Positions 1 to 9,666 are shown, numbered from the stretch's first letter. The stretch is 64,000 bases of DNA from Neoluteolibacter marinus (GCF_014904755.1 NZ_JACZFQ010000022.1:24061-88060), one strand, 5' to 3'. The notes: a model not told the origin generated them from the letters alone. Program-made: numbers and translations.

Positions 1-2
1 AG

Positions 3-767
3 TCCAACGCCGCGAGCTACCTGTCCGGCCAAGGTTTCCTTCAACTTTCGGGTTTTGATTCCGCGTTGTCGGCGGCGACTCCGCCGACCAGCACCGCGTG
101 GCAAGCCACCTACGTCCCGAGAGGCAGCGTGAGCAATGGCGGATCCCTTGCCCTTGGCACTTCGACCGCAAGCGGCTCCTACGCCCTCGCGAACGGGCTG
201 GCCAGCGTGGCATCCGGTTCCTATTCCGAAGCCCAAGGGGACCATTCCACGGCGAGCGGCATCTACTCGACGGCTTCCGGCTACTGGAGTGAGGCGACCT
301 CAACCCTTTCCCAAGCCTACGGATACCAAGCCACCGCCAGCGGACCGTATTCCTATGCGGCTGGGAACAATGTCACCAGCGAGGGACTCTTCTCTTTTGC
401 TTATGGACTCCAGGTTTCGGCGAAATCTGCCAGTGAAGTGGTGTTCGGGCGCTTTGGTCTGGAATCATCTCCCATCAACATCGGCAGCTTCTCCGATCTC
501 GACGGCCTCTTCCGGCTGAGCAATGGCATCAATGACACTTCCCGCAGTGATGCCTTGACCGTCCTCAAGAACGGCCAGACCACCCTTACGAACAAGGCCT
601 GGAAAGCCGCTGTCACCGCGGATCCGGAAGATGCGTTGGAAGACCCGTCACCGACGACGGATAGCGGTGGTGAAGCCCTGGTGGTGGATGGCCATACACG
701 ACTGAACGGGAAGGTGATCATCAGCGTTCCCCAAGGAGATATTTCGATGGGTGTTTATGGCGATTGA
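3..767 (+). CDS. YadA-head-like repeat protein, 5' end outside window
   Basis: The reading frame is open from the left edge to a TGA at 765-767, so the N-terminus is missing; an internal TTG at 66 is not a convincing start. The visible part has about 14 short units built on S-x-A-S-G-x-Y-S (for example STASGIYSTASG), the pattern of the left-handed parallel beta-roll head of YadA/Hep_Hag trimeric adhesins. The last 130 residues leave the repeat and end in GVYGD; there is no C-terminal YadA-type membrane barrel. The protein is therefore probably a secreted or surface head-like protein rather than a classical trimeric autotransporter. GC content looks lower than in the housekeeping genes of the window. 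The repeat class is clear; function is not known. Confidence 0.7.
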   Translation, partial: SNAASYLSGQGFLQLSGFDSALSAATPPTSTAWQATYVPRGSVSNGGSLALGTSTASGSYALANGLASVASGSYSEAQGDHSTASGIYSTASGYWSEATSTLSQAYGYQATASGPYSYAAGNNVTSEGLFSFAYGLQVSAKSASEVVFGRFGLESSPINIGSFSDLDGLFRLSNGINDTSRSDALTVLKNGQTTLTNKAWKAAVTADPEDALEDPSPTTDSGGEALVVDGHTRLNGKVIISVPQGDISMGVYGD

Positions 768-818
768 AGTCCGCCAAATCTCGATCCGTCTCTTCCAACA
801 ACTCTCCCATTCCCACAC

Positions 819-3095
819 ATGCACGGATTATATCCAGCGCCCCGATGCTGCCGATTCCGATTCATCGCCGCCACGGCGTTGGCGGCAGGCATCGCCATTG
901 CTGACGCAGACCCGGCCTGGTGGTCGGATCCCAACGATCCCGTGACCATCCCGTCGCCCCCGGACAACCACGCCGCCGCAAACGCGGGCCAGGCCAAGTG
1001 GATGGCCCTGCGCGCCTTTCAAACCCTTTCTGATCGTCTCGGCAGCACCGCCGACGTGGTGGAAGCAATCGAAAGCGAACTTTTCAAGGACACGGAGTCC
1101 GCCACCAGCGGAGTCTTCTTCCCGGAAAGGCCGCTCTCTCCTTCGGCGGATTGGCTTGCGGCGCAGAAATCCCCCCTCCAGACCGGTGCTCTCAAGGCTC
1201 TCGCCGCACCCTTCTACAAGCACCTGAGCGTCTACGACGCCGACTGGGTCGAGGACCAGCTCCTGGACAACGAGCTCGTCGCGGACGAAAGCTATTTCAC
1301 GGATACGGACAACACCCTCTATCCTTGGAATCCTGCCAACGATTCGAACGCTTCGATCAACCGGGGCATGGCGAACGTCGGCCAGCTCAAACTCGTCTTC
1401 TCGCTGGATTTCAGTACGCTCGGCCCCGCGGGGCCGGCATTCGTGACCCTGCCGATCGACGATTCCACGGTCCTGCTCGAAGAAGGGGTTGTCTGCGCCT
1501 TTGACATCGACTCTCTGGGGCTGCCCACAACCACGGTTCCGGAGAGAATCGACATTCACGTTCGTCCGGATGGAGTTGGCGCCCCTTGGACGCAGATCGG
1601 CAAGGTGACTTCGATCAGCTACCGGGAGATGATCGACAGGACGGAGAAGTTTGTCAGGGGCAGCACCGTTTGGATCCCCGAGTCCGCCGGAGTCTATGAA
1701 ATCAAGGCCGAGGCCTTCGGCTCCGGAAGCAGCCTGCTCTCTTCGGAGACACGAACCGTGACCGTGGTTGGAAATCATGCCCCGACCGTGACAATCACCG
1801 ACGGACCGGATTCCCCTGCCACATCCGTACAGGATGCAACCTTCGAGGTGACTGTATCCGATCCGGATCTGGCGCTTGGCGATTCGATCAGCTACGTCGA
1901 GTTCTATGACAACGGCGTGCTCTTCGCCACCGATTACGAAGCCCCCTTTGGCGTTTTCGATGGAGTGGACGAAGTGCCTGAAACCCTCTGGGCAGGAACC
2001 CACAGCATCACCGCGAAGGCCTATGATGCAAAGGGTGCAACCTCCGCGCTTTCGTCACCCTACACGGTAATCATCACCGATACCCTGTTCAGGCCCGAAC
2101 TGGAAATCACATCCCCAGCCAACGGGTCGACGATCGCGGCAAACACCAACCTGACGATCAGCGTGGATGCCACCAATCCCAATTCCACCACGAACATCAC
2201 GGTAACGGCATTCATCGTCGAAACAGGAGAATTGGAGTCCGAAGCGGGAAGCAGCGTCGATGAAATCGTGATTCCCCACGCCAAGCTCCAGGATGGTGAG
2301 AACACCATTGTCCTGACGGTCGAGGACGGGAACGAGATCTCCAGCTACAAAACCAGCTTGAAGATCAACCGGGCCCCGAACATGGGCGCGACACTCGCCG
2401 CGGTGATCGCCGACGAATCGTCAGTCACCATTACGAACTCGATCTACAAGGGGCCCAAACCCGCGAGCGACGAGTTTTCCGACGGCCTGGATTTCGGACT
2501 GGAGATCGACTCGGGGGTTCTGTTGACCAGCGGGCTATTCGAGCACTGGGACGACGGCAACATCAGCCCCGCGACCTCGAAAATCTGGGATGAACAAAAT
2601 GGCGGCGACGCCGACCTGGAAGCCAGAATCTCCGGGAACTACACGCGGGATCCCGCCATCCTGGAGTTTGACGCCGAATGTGACAACGGGCAACTCGAGC
2701 TGGAAATCCAGTTCGGATCGGAAGAGTACCTGGAGTATGTTGGTTCGTTCAACGACGCTTTCGCCGTCTTCGTCGACGGAGTGGTCGTATCACTCGTTCC
2801 GGACGGAGAAGACATCATCGCCTTGAATTCCATCCACTCGGAGACATCGAGCGAGATCGCGGCCGTCCGTGACGAGCTGTATTATGATGAAGCGCAAATT
2901 CTGGACAGGGTCGTCTCGCCCCACGCACCGGTTGAGTATGACGGGATGACCCTCAAGCTGAAGCTCCATGCCTTTGTCACCCCGGAAGAGATTCATCATG
3001 TCAAGATCGTCATAGCCGATGTGAACGACGGTCAACTTGACTCCGGGCTCTTCATGGAGACTGCAAGTCTCAGAACGATCGACCCGGCGGACTGA
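819..3095 (+). CDS. Secreted choice-of-anchor L / Ig-like domain protein
   Basis: 758 residues. An Arg-containing N-terminus and hydrophobic stretch (about residues 12-28, ending AIADA) form a signal peptide. Residues 45-190 carry two ANxGQ-type segments (ANAGQAKW and ANVGQLK), a motif I associate with large secreted proteins of Verrucomicrobia. Residues about 320-420 look like a bacterial Ig-like domain (HAPTVTIT start, VEFYDNGVLF strand), followed by a second Ig-like segment at about 425-515. Residues about 525-750 match the choice-of-anchor L pattern: early SGVLLTSG, then FGSEEYLEYVGSFNDAFAVF. The gene follows the YadA-head-like gene after 51 bases and may be co-expressed with it. A surface or extracellular role is inferred. 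No catalytic residues are recognised, and the shared C-terminal module of other secreted proteins here is absent. Confidence 0.75.
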   Translation: MHGLYPAPRCCRFRFIAATALAAGIAIADADPAWWSDPNDPVTIPSPPDNHAAANAGQAKWMALRAFQTLSDRLGSTADVVEAIESELFKDTESATSGVFFPERPLSPSADWLAAQKSPLQTGALKALAAPFYKHLSVYDADWVEDQLLDNELVADESYFTDTDNTLYPWNPANDSNASINRGMANVGQLKLVFSLDFSTLGPAGPAFVTLPIDDSTVLLEEGVVCAFDIDSLGLPTTTVPERIDIHVRPDGVGAPWTQIGKVTSISYREMIDRTEKFVRGSTVWIPESAGVYEIKAEAFGSGSSLLSSETRTVTVVGNHAPTVTITDGPDSPATSVQDATFEVTVSDPDLALGDSISYVEFYDNGVLFATDYEAPFGVFDGVDEVPETLWAGTHSITAKAYDAKGATSALSSPYTVIITDTLFRPELEITSPANGSTIAANTNLTISVDATNPNSTTNITVTAFIVETGELESEAGSSVDEIVIPHAKLQDGENTIVLTVEDGNEISSYKTSLKINRAPNMGATLAAVIADESSVTITNSIYKGPKPASDEFSDGLDFGLEIDSGVLLTSGLFEHWDDGNISPATSKIWDEQNGGDADLEARISGNYTRDPAILEFDAECDNGQLELEIQFGSEEYLEYVGSFNDAFAVFVDGVVVSLVPDGEDIIALNSIHSETSSEIAAVRDELYYDEAQILDRVVSPHAPVEYDGMTLKLKLHAFVTPEEIHHVKIVIADVNDGQLDSGLFMETASLRTIDPAD

Positions 3096-3214
3096 GCCCC
3101 CCCCGCTCGCCTCGATTAACATTGGCACACGAGCCCCTGTGAAGCATCAACGTCCCCCCTTGATCCCAAGGATGAGGCAGACGAATGGGATGAGCTTCCG
3201 GAGGTTCGTGTGCC

Positions 3215-3376
3215 ATGCATTCCAGTTCAATTTACCGGAGGTTCTCCTATGGCGCTCACATTCTCGGGGCGGTCTGCACCATGGCATGGGCGGGTCTCAA
3301 TCCGACACCGGCCCCTTTTGGCTATCTGGATCAGGTGCGACGACTGGATCTTCGCCACCCCGCCAGCCGCGATTGA
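3215..3376 (+). CDS. Possible 53-residue small protein
   Basis: A small frame in the 383-base gap between the anchor-L gene and the amino-acid ABC importer. It starts at ATG 3215, ten bases after a GGAGG ribosome-binding site, and stops at TGA 3374-3376, ahead of the importer lipoprotein start at 3479. The product has a basic N-terminus (YRR), a short hydrophobic stretch (AHILGAVCTMAWAGL) and a polar tail. No family is recognised. The rest of the 3096-3478 gap shows nothing I can name. A second GGAGG precedes an ATG at 3249 in another frame, but that frame runs into the importer gene and is less likely. Confidence 0.3.
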   Translation: MHSSSIYRRFSYGAHILGAVCTMAWAGLNPTPAPFGYLDQVRRLDLRHPASRD

Positions 3377-3478
3377 GTGTCGCATCGCAATGCGGTCCGA
3401 CAGCCAACTGCTTGCAACAGGATCGCTCCCCGGGAAATCCGCTTCCGCCATGGGGGATTCCCGCTATCCTCCCGCGGC

Positions 3479-4282
3479 ATGTCCGCCCGCCGTCGATTCC
3501 TCGCTCTCGGCCTGTTCGCCGTCACCGCGCTCGCATGCCGGGAGAAATCCGTTTCTCCGGCGGAGCCTCCGCCGTTGAGGGTCGGGATGGACCTCACCTA
3601 CCCGCCCTTTGAGATGCAGGACACCGCGGGCAAGCCCGACGGCGTCGGGGTGCGGATGGCGGAGGCGCTTGCCGCCGATCTCGGCCGGCCGCTCAAGATC
3701 GTGCCAATGGAGTTCTCGGGACTCATCCCCGCTCTCAAGACCGGCAATGTCGATCTGGTGCTGTCGTCGATGACCGCCACCGAGGAGAGATCCAAGAGCA
3801 TCGATTTCTCCGATCCCTACGCCTTCACCGGGCTGGCGATGCTGGTGCGCAAGGACTCCGGCATCAATTCGATCGACGACCTTGAGGGAGCCAAGCTTCC
3901 GCTCACCGCCAAGACCGCCACGACGGCCCAGACGTGGATCACCGCACATCTGCCCGATGCCAAGCTGGTGGTCTTCGAGGACCAGACCGCTTGCGTGCTG
4001 GAGGTCGTCCAGGGCCGGGCCGATGCCTTTCTCTACGACCAGCTTAGTATTTTCAAATACGCGACAGAGAACCCCGACACCACCCGCGGCATCCTCAAGC
4101 CCTTCGTCGAGGAGTCCTGGGCGATCGGCATCGCCAAGGGGAACGACGATCTCCGCAAGCAGGTGAACGACTTCATCGCCGGCTTCCGCGCATCGGGAGG
4201 CTTCGAGAAGCTCGGAGACCGCTACCTGAAGGAAGAGAAGGCCTTCCTCGAAAGCCAGGGCATCCCCTTCATCATCCGTTGA
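3479..4282 (+). CDS. Polar amino-acid ABC transporter, substrate-binding lipoprotein
   Basis: 267 residues, family 3 solute-binding protein of polar amino-acid importers. The start at ATG 3479 puts a twin-Arg-containing n-region and hydrophobic core directly before a lipobox ending LAC, so Cys20 is the likely lipidated residue. The family opening LRVGMDLTYPPFEMQD is clear, and later segments GVRMAEALAADLGRP, SSMTATEERSKSIDFSDPY and a C-terminal QVNDFIAGFRASGGFEKL match the bilobed fold. The conserved Arg that binds the ligand carboxylate probably lies in TEERSK. It is the first gene of a tight three-gene operon (6 bases to the permease). The exact amino acid is not predictable from sequence. 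Confidence 0.9.
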   Translation: MSARRRFLALGLFAVTALACREKSVSPAEPPPLRVGMDLTYPPFEMQDTAGKPDGVGVRMAEALAADLGRPLKIVPMEFSGLIPALKTGNVDLVLSSMTATEERSKSIDFSDPYAFTGLAMLVRKDSGINSIDDLEGAKLPLTAKTATTAQTWITAHLPDAKLVVFEDQTACVLEVVQGRADAFLYDQLSIFKYATENPDTTRGILKPFVEESWAIGIAKGNDDLRKQVNDFIAGFRASGGFEKLGDRYLKEEKAFLESQGIPFIIR

Positions 4283-4288
4283 CCCGGC

Positions 4289-5065
4289 ATGTCCCGCCGC
4301 CAGCAGATTGCCAACGCCCTGACCGCCGTCGCGCTGGCGGGCGGCATCGCCTGGCTTTGCACCGCGGTCCTCGGGAACCTCGGCAGGGAGACGGATTGGG
4401 CCAAGGCGTGGCAGTACCGCGAATCGCTGTGGATCGGCTGGTGGCTGACCTTGAAGATCTCCCTTGGCGCCCTGCTCGGCAGCATCGTGTTCGGCCTGCT
4501 GTTCTTGCTCGGCCAGCGCTCGCCGCTTCCGGTGCTGCGGCGGACCTGCCGGCTGTTCCTGGAATTCGTGCGCGACACCCCGCTGCTGGTGCACCTGCTG
4601 TTCGGCTACTTCGTGATCTTCGCGCCGCTGTTGTCCCGCCCGCTCGCCGACGCCGGCTTTGAGGACAAGATTCTGATCGGTGGCCTGCTACTATCGCTCT
4701 TCGGCGGCGCCTATCTCGGGGAGATACTCCGCGGCGGGGTCGAGAGCATCCCCCGGGCGCAGTGGGAGTCGGCCCGCGCGGTGGGCTTCAGCCCGGTGCA
4801 GGTCTACCGCCACGTGATCTTCCCACAGGCGCTGCGACGGGTACTGCCGGCGATCGCCGGCTTGTTCGTTTCGCTGATCAAGGACTCGTCGCTGCTGAGC
4901 GTGATCGGCGTGTCGGAATACTTCTACAACACCAAGAACTTCATCGCCCGTTCCTATGCCGGGCTCGAGGGCTATGTTCCCCTCGCCCTCGGCTACCTGA
5001 TCCTCACCCTCCCGGTCGCGTGGTTGTCCCACTGGCTGGAGAAACGCTTCCGCCATGAAACTTGA
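4289..5065 (+). CDS. Polar amino-acid ABC transporter permease
   Basis: 258 residues, an integral inner-membrane permease of the His/Glu/Gln family. It has an N-terminal hydrophobic segment, then the typical block of membrane helices. The cytoplasmic coupling (EAA) loop is recognisable: ARAVGFSPVQVYRHVIFPQA followed by LRRVLPAI. The FVRDTPLLVHLLF segment and GGAYLGEILRGGVESI are also characteristic. It starts 6 bases after the lipoprotein gene and overlaps the ATPase gene by 11 bases, so the three are translated together. Only one permease is encoded, so it probably acts as a homodimer. Confidence 0.92.
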   Translation: MSRRQQIANALTAVALAGGIAWLCTAVLGNLGRETDWAKAWQYRESLWIGWWLTLKISLGALLGSIVFGLLFLLGQRSPLPVLRRTCRLFLEFVRDTPLLVHLLFGYFVIFAPLLSRPLADAGFEDKILIGGLLLSLFGGAYLGEILRGGVESIPRAQWESARAVGFSPVQVYRHVIFPQALRRVLPAIAGLFVSLIKDSSLLSVIGVSEYFYNTKNFIARSYAGLEGYVPLALGYLILTLPVAWLSHWLEKRFRHET

Positions 5066-5786
5066 GGTCGATCGCGTTTCGAAACACTTCGGTGCGACCG
5101 CCGCGCTGGACGGCCTGTCGCTGCACCTCGGCGAGGCCCGGGTGCTGGTGCTGATCGGCCCGTCGGGTGGCGGCAAGAGCACCCTGCTGCGGGTGCTGGG
5201 CGGACTCGAAGTCCCCGATGCGGGAAGCGTCCAGGTCAACGATCACCGGCTTTCGGCGGATCCCGCCTTCCTGCAGGCCTACCGCCGCAGAAACGGATTC
5301 CTGTTCCAGCAGTTCAACCTGTTCCCCCATCTCGACGCCCGCCGCAACATCACCCTGCCGCTGGAAAAGGTCCACGGCCACGACCCGACGGCCGCCCGCG
5401 AACTGGCCGACCAGGCGCTCGGCCGCTTCGGACTGTTGGAGCACGCCGCCAAGCTCCCTGCCCAGCTTTCCGGCGGCCAGCAACAGCGGGCCGGCATCGC
5501 CCGTGCCTTCGCCTTTTCGCCGGAAATCCTCTTCCTCGACGAGCCGACTTCCGCGCTGGATCCCGAGATGACCGCGGAGGTGCTCGAATTGATCCAGGAG
5601 CTGGCCGAAGCCGGGCAGGACATCATTCTCAGCACCCACGAAATGGGCTTCGCCAAGGCGGTCGCGGATCAGGTCGCCTTCGTCGCCGCCGGCAAGATCG
5701 AGGAATGCCAGCCGCCGGGCCGGCTCTTCGCATCGCCCGATTCGCCGGCCTGCCAGCGCTTCCTGTCGCGGGTGATGCGCTACTGA
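5055..5786 (+). CDS. Polar amino-acid ABC transporter ATP-binding protein
   Basis: 243 residues, a GlnQ/HisP-type ATPase that powers the importer. Walker A is GPSGGGKST (about residues 35-43), the Q-loop lies in LFQQFNLFPH, the signature is LSGGQQQR, Walker B is ILFLDEPTSALDP and the switch His lies in ILSTHEMGF. All key residues are present. It overlaps the end of the permease gene and closes the operon; the next gene starts after a 58-base gap. Cytoplasmic face of the inner membrane. Confidence 0.95.
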   Translation: MKLEVDRVSKHFGATAALDGLSLHLGEARVLVLIGPSGGGKSTLLRVLGGLEVPDAGSVQVNDHRLSADPAFLQAYRRRNGFLFQQFNLFPHLDARRNITLPLEKVHGHDPTAARELADQALGRFGLLEHAAKLPAQLSGGQQQRAGIARAFAFSPEILFLDEPTSALDPEMTAEVLELIQELAEAGQDIILSTHEMGFAKAVADQVAFVAAGKIEECQPPGRLFASPDSPACQRFLSRVMRY

Positions 5787-5844
5787 GGCCACGAACACCG
5801 GCCTTGCGGAGGCGCAGTTTTGCGCCTAAACGCTCGTTCCGAAC

Positions 5845-7014
5845 ATGACGAACAGTGACCCGGTTCTTGATCCTGTGCGAGTTGCCGCCCTCAAGGCATC
5901 AGGCCTGATGGAACCGTCGCGCCACGTCGATTTCGAGCGGGTCACCGCCCTCGCCTCACGGCTGCTCCGGGTACCGGTGTGCCTTGTTTCGCTGGTGGAC
6001 GATTCCCGGCAGGTGTTCGCGGGGGCGTGCGGCCTCCCGGATCCGCTGAACCAGGAGCGCCAGACCCCGCTCAGCCATTCCTTTTGCAAACACGCCGTCC
6101 GCGAGCGGCGGCCGCTGATCATCCCGGATGCTCGGCTGGACCCGCGGGTCGCGGAAAATGGAGCGATCGCCGACCTCGGCGTGATCGCCTATCTCGGATT
6201 TCCCATCCACGGCCCGGACGACCTGATCTACGGCGCCTTCTGCGTGATCGATTCCAAACCCCGGGCCTGGTCGGAAGAGGACATCGGCGTGGTCCGCGAC
6301 CTGACCGCCATTGTGGTCGAGCAGGTCGAGCTCCACACCACCAAGGAGACCGAGCGAAGTTCGCTCGACGTATTGATCCACGACTTGAAGACGCCCCTGG
6401 CCGGCATCCGCATGGTGGCCAGCCTGCTCCAGGAGAAGGAACAGGAACTGCCCGGGTCGTTGCGGCCGCTGGTCGGCGCCCTCGGCGAGTCGACGGACAG
6501 TGCCCTCAAGCTGGTCGAGTCGTTGGCCCGGCGCGACCGCCACTCGTCGGGCGTTTGTCCCGACCTCTCGGCGCAGCTCGCGGATGTGGTGGGACGCCAG
6601 GAGATCGCCGCCGAGGACAAGGGCCTCCAGATCCTTTTCGATGGCAGCAAGTCACCGATGCCAGTGGCCGCTCCGGATTGGGTGATCGAGCAGGTCGCGG
6701 AGAACCTCCTTTCCAATGCCATCAAGTTCACGCCCGCAGGGGGCCGGATCCAGGTGTCGGTGAGCGAACAGGACGGATACGGCGTGTTTGAGGTCGGCGA
6801 CACCGGTCCCGGCTTTGCCAAGGAAGACTACCCGAAGCTATTCCGCCGCTACTCGCGGATGAGCGCCCAACCGACCGCGGGCGAACCCTCCACCGGGCTC
6901 GGCCTGTCGATCGTCAAGCGGCTCGTCGAACAGGAAGGCGGCAGCGTGCTGCTTCTCAGTCGCCCCGGCGAAGGCGCCCGGTTCCGGGTGTCCTTTCCAC
7001 AGCAGGAGAGATAG
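5845..7014 (+). CDS. GAF-domain sensor histidine kinase
   Basis: 389 residues with no signal peptide or membrane segment, so it is cytosolic. A GAF domain spans about residues 25-165 (CLVSLVDDSRQVFAG, FCKHAVRERRPLIIPDA, YLGFPIHGPD). The phosphoacceptor helix holds His179 in LIHDLKTPLAG. The ATPase domain has an N box (ENLLSNAIKFTP, Asn291), a G1 box (GDTGPGF) and a G2 box (GLGLSIVKRL). All catalytic elements are intact. No response regulator is adjacent, so the partner is elsewhere. The GAF lacks obvious phytochrome Cys or other diagnostic ligand residues, so the signal is unknown. It is not obviously part of the upstream transporter operon. Confidence 0.9.
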   Translation: MTNSDPVLDPVRVAALKASGLMEPSRHVDFERVTALASRLLRVPVCLVSLVDDSRQVFAGACGLPDPLNQERQTPLSHSFCKHAVRERRPLIIPDARLDPRVAENGAIADLGVIAYLGFPIHGPDDLIYGAFCVIDSKPRAWSEEDIGVVRDLTAIVVEQVELHTTKETERSSLDVLIHDLKTPLAGIRMVASLLQEKEQELPGSLRPLVGALGESTDSALKLVESLARRDRHSSGVCPDLSAQLADVVGRQEIAAEDKGLQILFDGSKSPMPVAAPDWVIEQVAENLLSNAIKFTPAGGRIQVSVSEQDGYGVFEVGDTGPGFAKEDYPKLFRRYSRMSAQPTAGEPSTGLGLSIVKRLVEQEGGSVLLLSRPGEGARFRVSFPQQER

Positions 7015-7024
7015 CGCCGGCCGG

Positions 7025-9511
7025 TCACTCGGCCACCGGTTCGAAGAACAACTGGTAGAACGCATTCCCCGGTCCGGCCGGATCGGTCACCGAATAGTCC
7101 TCGCGCTCCTGCGGGGTCATCGCCTCGATCTGGGACCTCGTCACGGTGTCGATCCGGTTGGCGGGATTCCCGATATCTTCCAGATCCGGACTGCGATGCA
7201 GGAAGTAGTCGCCGATCGGCTTGAGCGGCGGAAACGAGAGCACCATCGCTCCTGCATCCCGGTGCCCGACGAGCCGGAATTCGAGGTCGTCGGCGGCATC
7301 GGTCGGATCGAGCTGGAGTTGAAACTCCGCGAGGTTGTCGAGCCCCCCGCCATCCGAGTCGCCCGCCGTTTCTCCGTCCAATCCGTGAAGCGTCAGCCAC
7401 TCCTCGAAGGTCGGAGGACCTCCGACGTTTTCCGGAATCTCAAACACCTCGATGCCAGAGATCGTGGGATTGTTGGCCACCCGCGTGAAATCGAGATCCA
7501 AGTGGCCGTCGCTGACGACGACCGGAAAGGTGACCGTGCAGGCCGTGTTGCCGCCGGCGCGGTCGAAGATGTCCAGGTCGTCCACCATCAGGGTTCCTTC
7601 CGCGCTCACGTCGAAGACCCGGGCACCCGCGGTGAAGCCGCCGGTCCACACTTCGACGAAATGGAGAATGACCTGATAGTTCCCGTCCGGCAGTTCAAAC
7701 CCGTAGTGGAGGTCGGGGTTCGACGAGCTCACCGATCGGCGGGATTGATACAGCTCGGGATTGTCCGTCCCCAGGATAGTCGTGGTGTAGGTGCTCCGGG
7801 AGCCGGTGTTGAAGCCGTAGTCCGCCTCCCAGGTATTCCCCTCGGGATCGACGTAAGGAAACTCGCCGCCGGCATTGACCCGCAGGACCCCGTTGCCCAC
7901 CGCCGCGCCGGCCTCGGGAGTCGCGGAAACCGTGGCGGGCGGCGACTCCTTGCCCGCCAGATCGACGGCGACCACGCTGTATTCGTAGCTCGTCCCGTTC
8001 ACCAGGCCACTGTCGAGGAAGCCGAGACCGGACACCGTCGAGACCAAGACGGCGTCCCGGTAGACGCGGTAGCCCTCGACGCCCGAGTCATCGCTGGCCG
8101 CCGACCAGAACAGCTGCACCCAGCCGTCCCCACCGATGGCCTGGAGCGAACCGGGTGGTGTCGGATCATCCTGATCGGGAGGAGTTGATACGCTGAGGGT
8201 GGCCGGCCCGGACTGGTTCCCCGCGATGTCGACCGCCACGACTTCGTAGATGTAGCTGGTCGCCGGCAGTCGCCCCCCGTCGGTGAAGCTCAACTGGGTC
8301 GTGCTCGCGATTTCCCCGCCATCACGGAAGATCGTGTAGCGGTCGATCGCCGTGTTGTCGGTCGACGCGTCCCATCCGAGGGTCAGGCTGCTGGCGCTCA
8401 CGGCACTTGCCGACAGGTTTCCCGGAATCGAGGGAGGCTCGTCATCGGAGCTCACGCCGCCCGGATCGTAGTCGATGGTCAAAATGTTCGACGACGAGCT
8501 GCGCAGCCCACCCGATCCCTCCACCACGGCCGCCACCTGGTTGATCCCTCCGGTGGACGGATCATAATCCAAGTCGAGCGGCACATCGACCGAGCCGCCG
8601 CCACCGATGGTCACGGTCGAGAAGCCGTAGCCGATGATCTTGTTGGTTTCGTAGGGATCGATGTCATATCCGCCTCCCGGGACGCCATCGAGGTAGAGGG
8701 CGCTGTAAAAGGTCCACAGCCGGACGTTGGCACCCGCCGGTCCGTCGATGCGGACGGTCGGCTGCGTGGTGCTGGTGAACGGTGACAGCTTGCCGGGGAC
8801 GGAAATGACCGGGGTCGCGAGGTTGTCCGGCGACATCACCCCCACCGACATCTTGTTCGTGTTCGAATTCCCCGCGAGCCCGCCCATCCGGACGCTCATC
8901 ACCGTGTTGTCGTCGAAGGTGACCGTGACGGTCGCGCCGATCAGCTCCAATCCCGAGATGCTCGCCGAATGCTCCGGTCCCGGCCCGGGAGCGCCTTTGA
9001 CATTCGTCGGGTCGACGTCCGCGGAGAAGGTCATCCGGTCGCCCGGACCGAAATCGACCCCGGTCCCGAAGTCCACCCGGAGCACGTCGTAGCCGTCCTC
9101 GCTGCCGATGCCGTCGTGCGGATTCTCAAAGCTGTGGAGTGGTGTTCCGGTGCCGTCGTAGGTGTCCAATTCGAACGCCTTCCCATCCGGATCCCCCGCG
9201 GTCCCGGCCGGGTCGAACACGATGTCCATCAGGACGGCCGTGCTAAGGTCGATCTTGAACGAAACGATTCTCTGGCCGCCGGAGGCATTGTTCTCCAATT
9301 GGAAGGATCCGGTGGTATTGGTGCTCGAGCTGCCCATGCTCCCCGCCCCGCTGTTGGCGGTCAATTTCGCGGCGGCCTCACCGGCCGCGGCAGCGGTGCC
9401 CGACACCGCGAGCACGGCAAATGCAAGAGCCAGACCGGCCACGATTGAACGGGGCACGATGCTGGCGCCGTCGGAGTGACGACGGCATCGGCGACTGAGG
9501 GGGGTAATCAT
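7025..9511 (-). CDS. Secreted protein with FN3 and malectin-like domains
   Basis: 828 residues if started at 9511; the long basic n-region suggests that a GTG about 19 codons in, just before PRSIVAGLALAFAVL, could be the real start. The signal peptide ends near TAAAAG. Residues about 45-340 form beta-rich modules I do not recognise. About 355-448 and 449-540 are two fibronectin type III domains (WDASTDNTAIDRYTIFRDG; WSAASDDSGVEGYRVYRDA). About 545-695 is a malectin-like carbohydrate-binding domain (LRVNAGGEFPYVDPEGNTW, then YGFELPDGNYQVILHFVE). The last 125 residues are the C-terminal module shared with other secreted proteins here (FEEWLTLHG, DSDGGGLDNLAEF, closing AFYQLFFEPVAE). A glycan-binding surface role is inferred; no catalytic site is seen. 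Confidence 0.85.
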   Translation of the reverse strand: MITPLSRRCRRHSDGASIVPRSIVAGLALAFAVLAVSGTAAAAGEAAAKLTANSGAGSMGSSSTNTTGSFQLENNASGGQRIVSFKIDLSTAVLMDIVFDPAGTAGDPDGKAFELDTYDGTGTPLHSFENPHDGIGSEDGYDVLRVDFGTGVDFGPGDRMTFSADVDPTNVKGAPGPGPEHSASISGLELIGATVTVTFDDNTVMSVRMGGLAGNSNTNKMSVGVMSPDNLATPVISVPGKLSPFTSTTQPTVRIDGPAGANVRLWTFYSALYLDGVPGGGYDIDPYETNKIIGYGFSTVTIGGGGSVDVPLDLDYDPSTGGINQVAAVVEGSGGLRSSSSNILTIDYDPGGVSSDDEPPSIPGNLSASAVSASSLTLGWDASTDNTAIDRYTIFRDGGEIASTTQLSFTDGGRLPATSYIYEVVAVDIAGNQSGPATLSVSTPPDQDDPTPPGSLQAIGGDGWVQLFWSAASDDSGVEGYRVYRDAVLVSTVSGLGFLDSGLVNGTSYEYSVVAVDLAGKESPPATVSATPEAGAAVGNGVLRVNAGGEFPYVDPEGNTWEADYGFNTGSRSTYTTTILGTDNPELYQSRRSVSSSNPDLHYGFELPDGNYQVILHFVEVWTGGFTAGARVFDVSAEGTLMVDDLDIFDRAGGNTACTVTFPVVVSDGHLDLDFTRVANNPTISGIEVFEIPENVGGPPTFEEWLTLHGLDGETAGDSDGGGLDNLAEFQLQLDPTDAADDLEFRLVGHRDAGAMVLSFPPLKPIGDYFLHRSPDLEDIGNPANRIDTVTRSQIEAMTPQEREDYSVTDPAGPGNAFYQLFFEPVAE

Positions 9512-9666
9512 CGAGGTGGCGAACGGCGGGGGGCCTCTTTGTGACCACTAGTGCCGAGTAGTCGCGGCACCGCAAACCAAATTCGGTGAAGTTAGATCAA
9601 GATAACTTGGACACCTTGGGACGAGCAGAACTCATGCCCGGATTTCCACTGGAACCCTGGAAGAGG

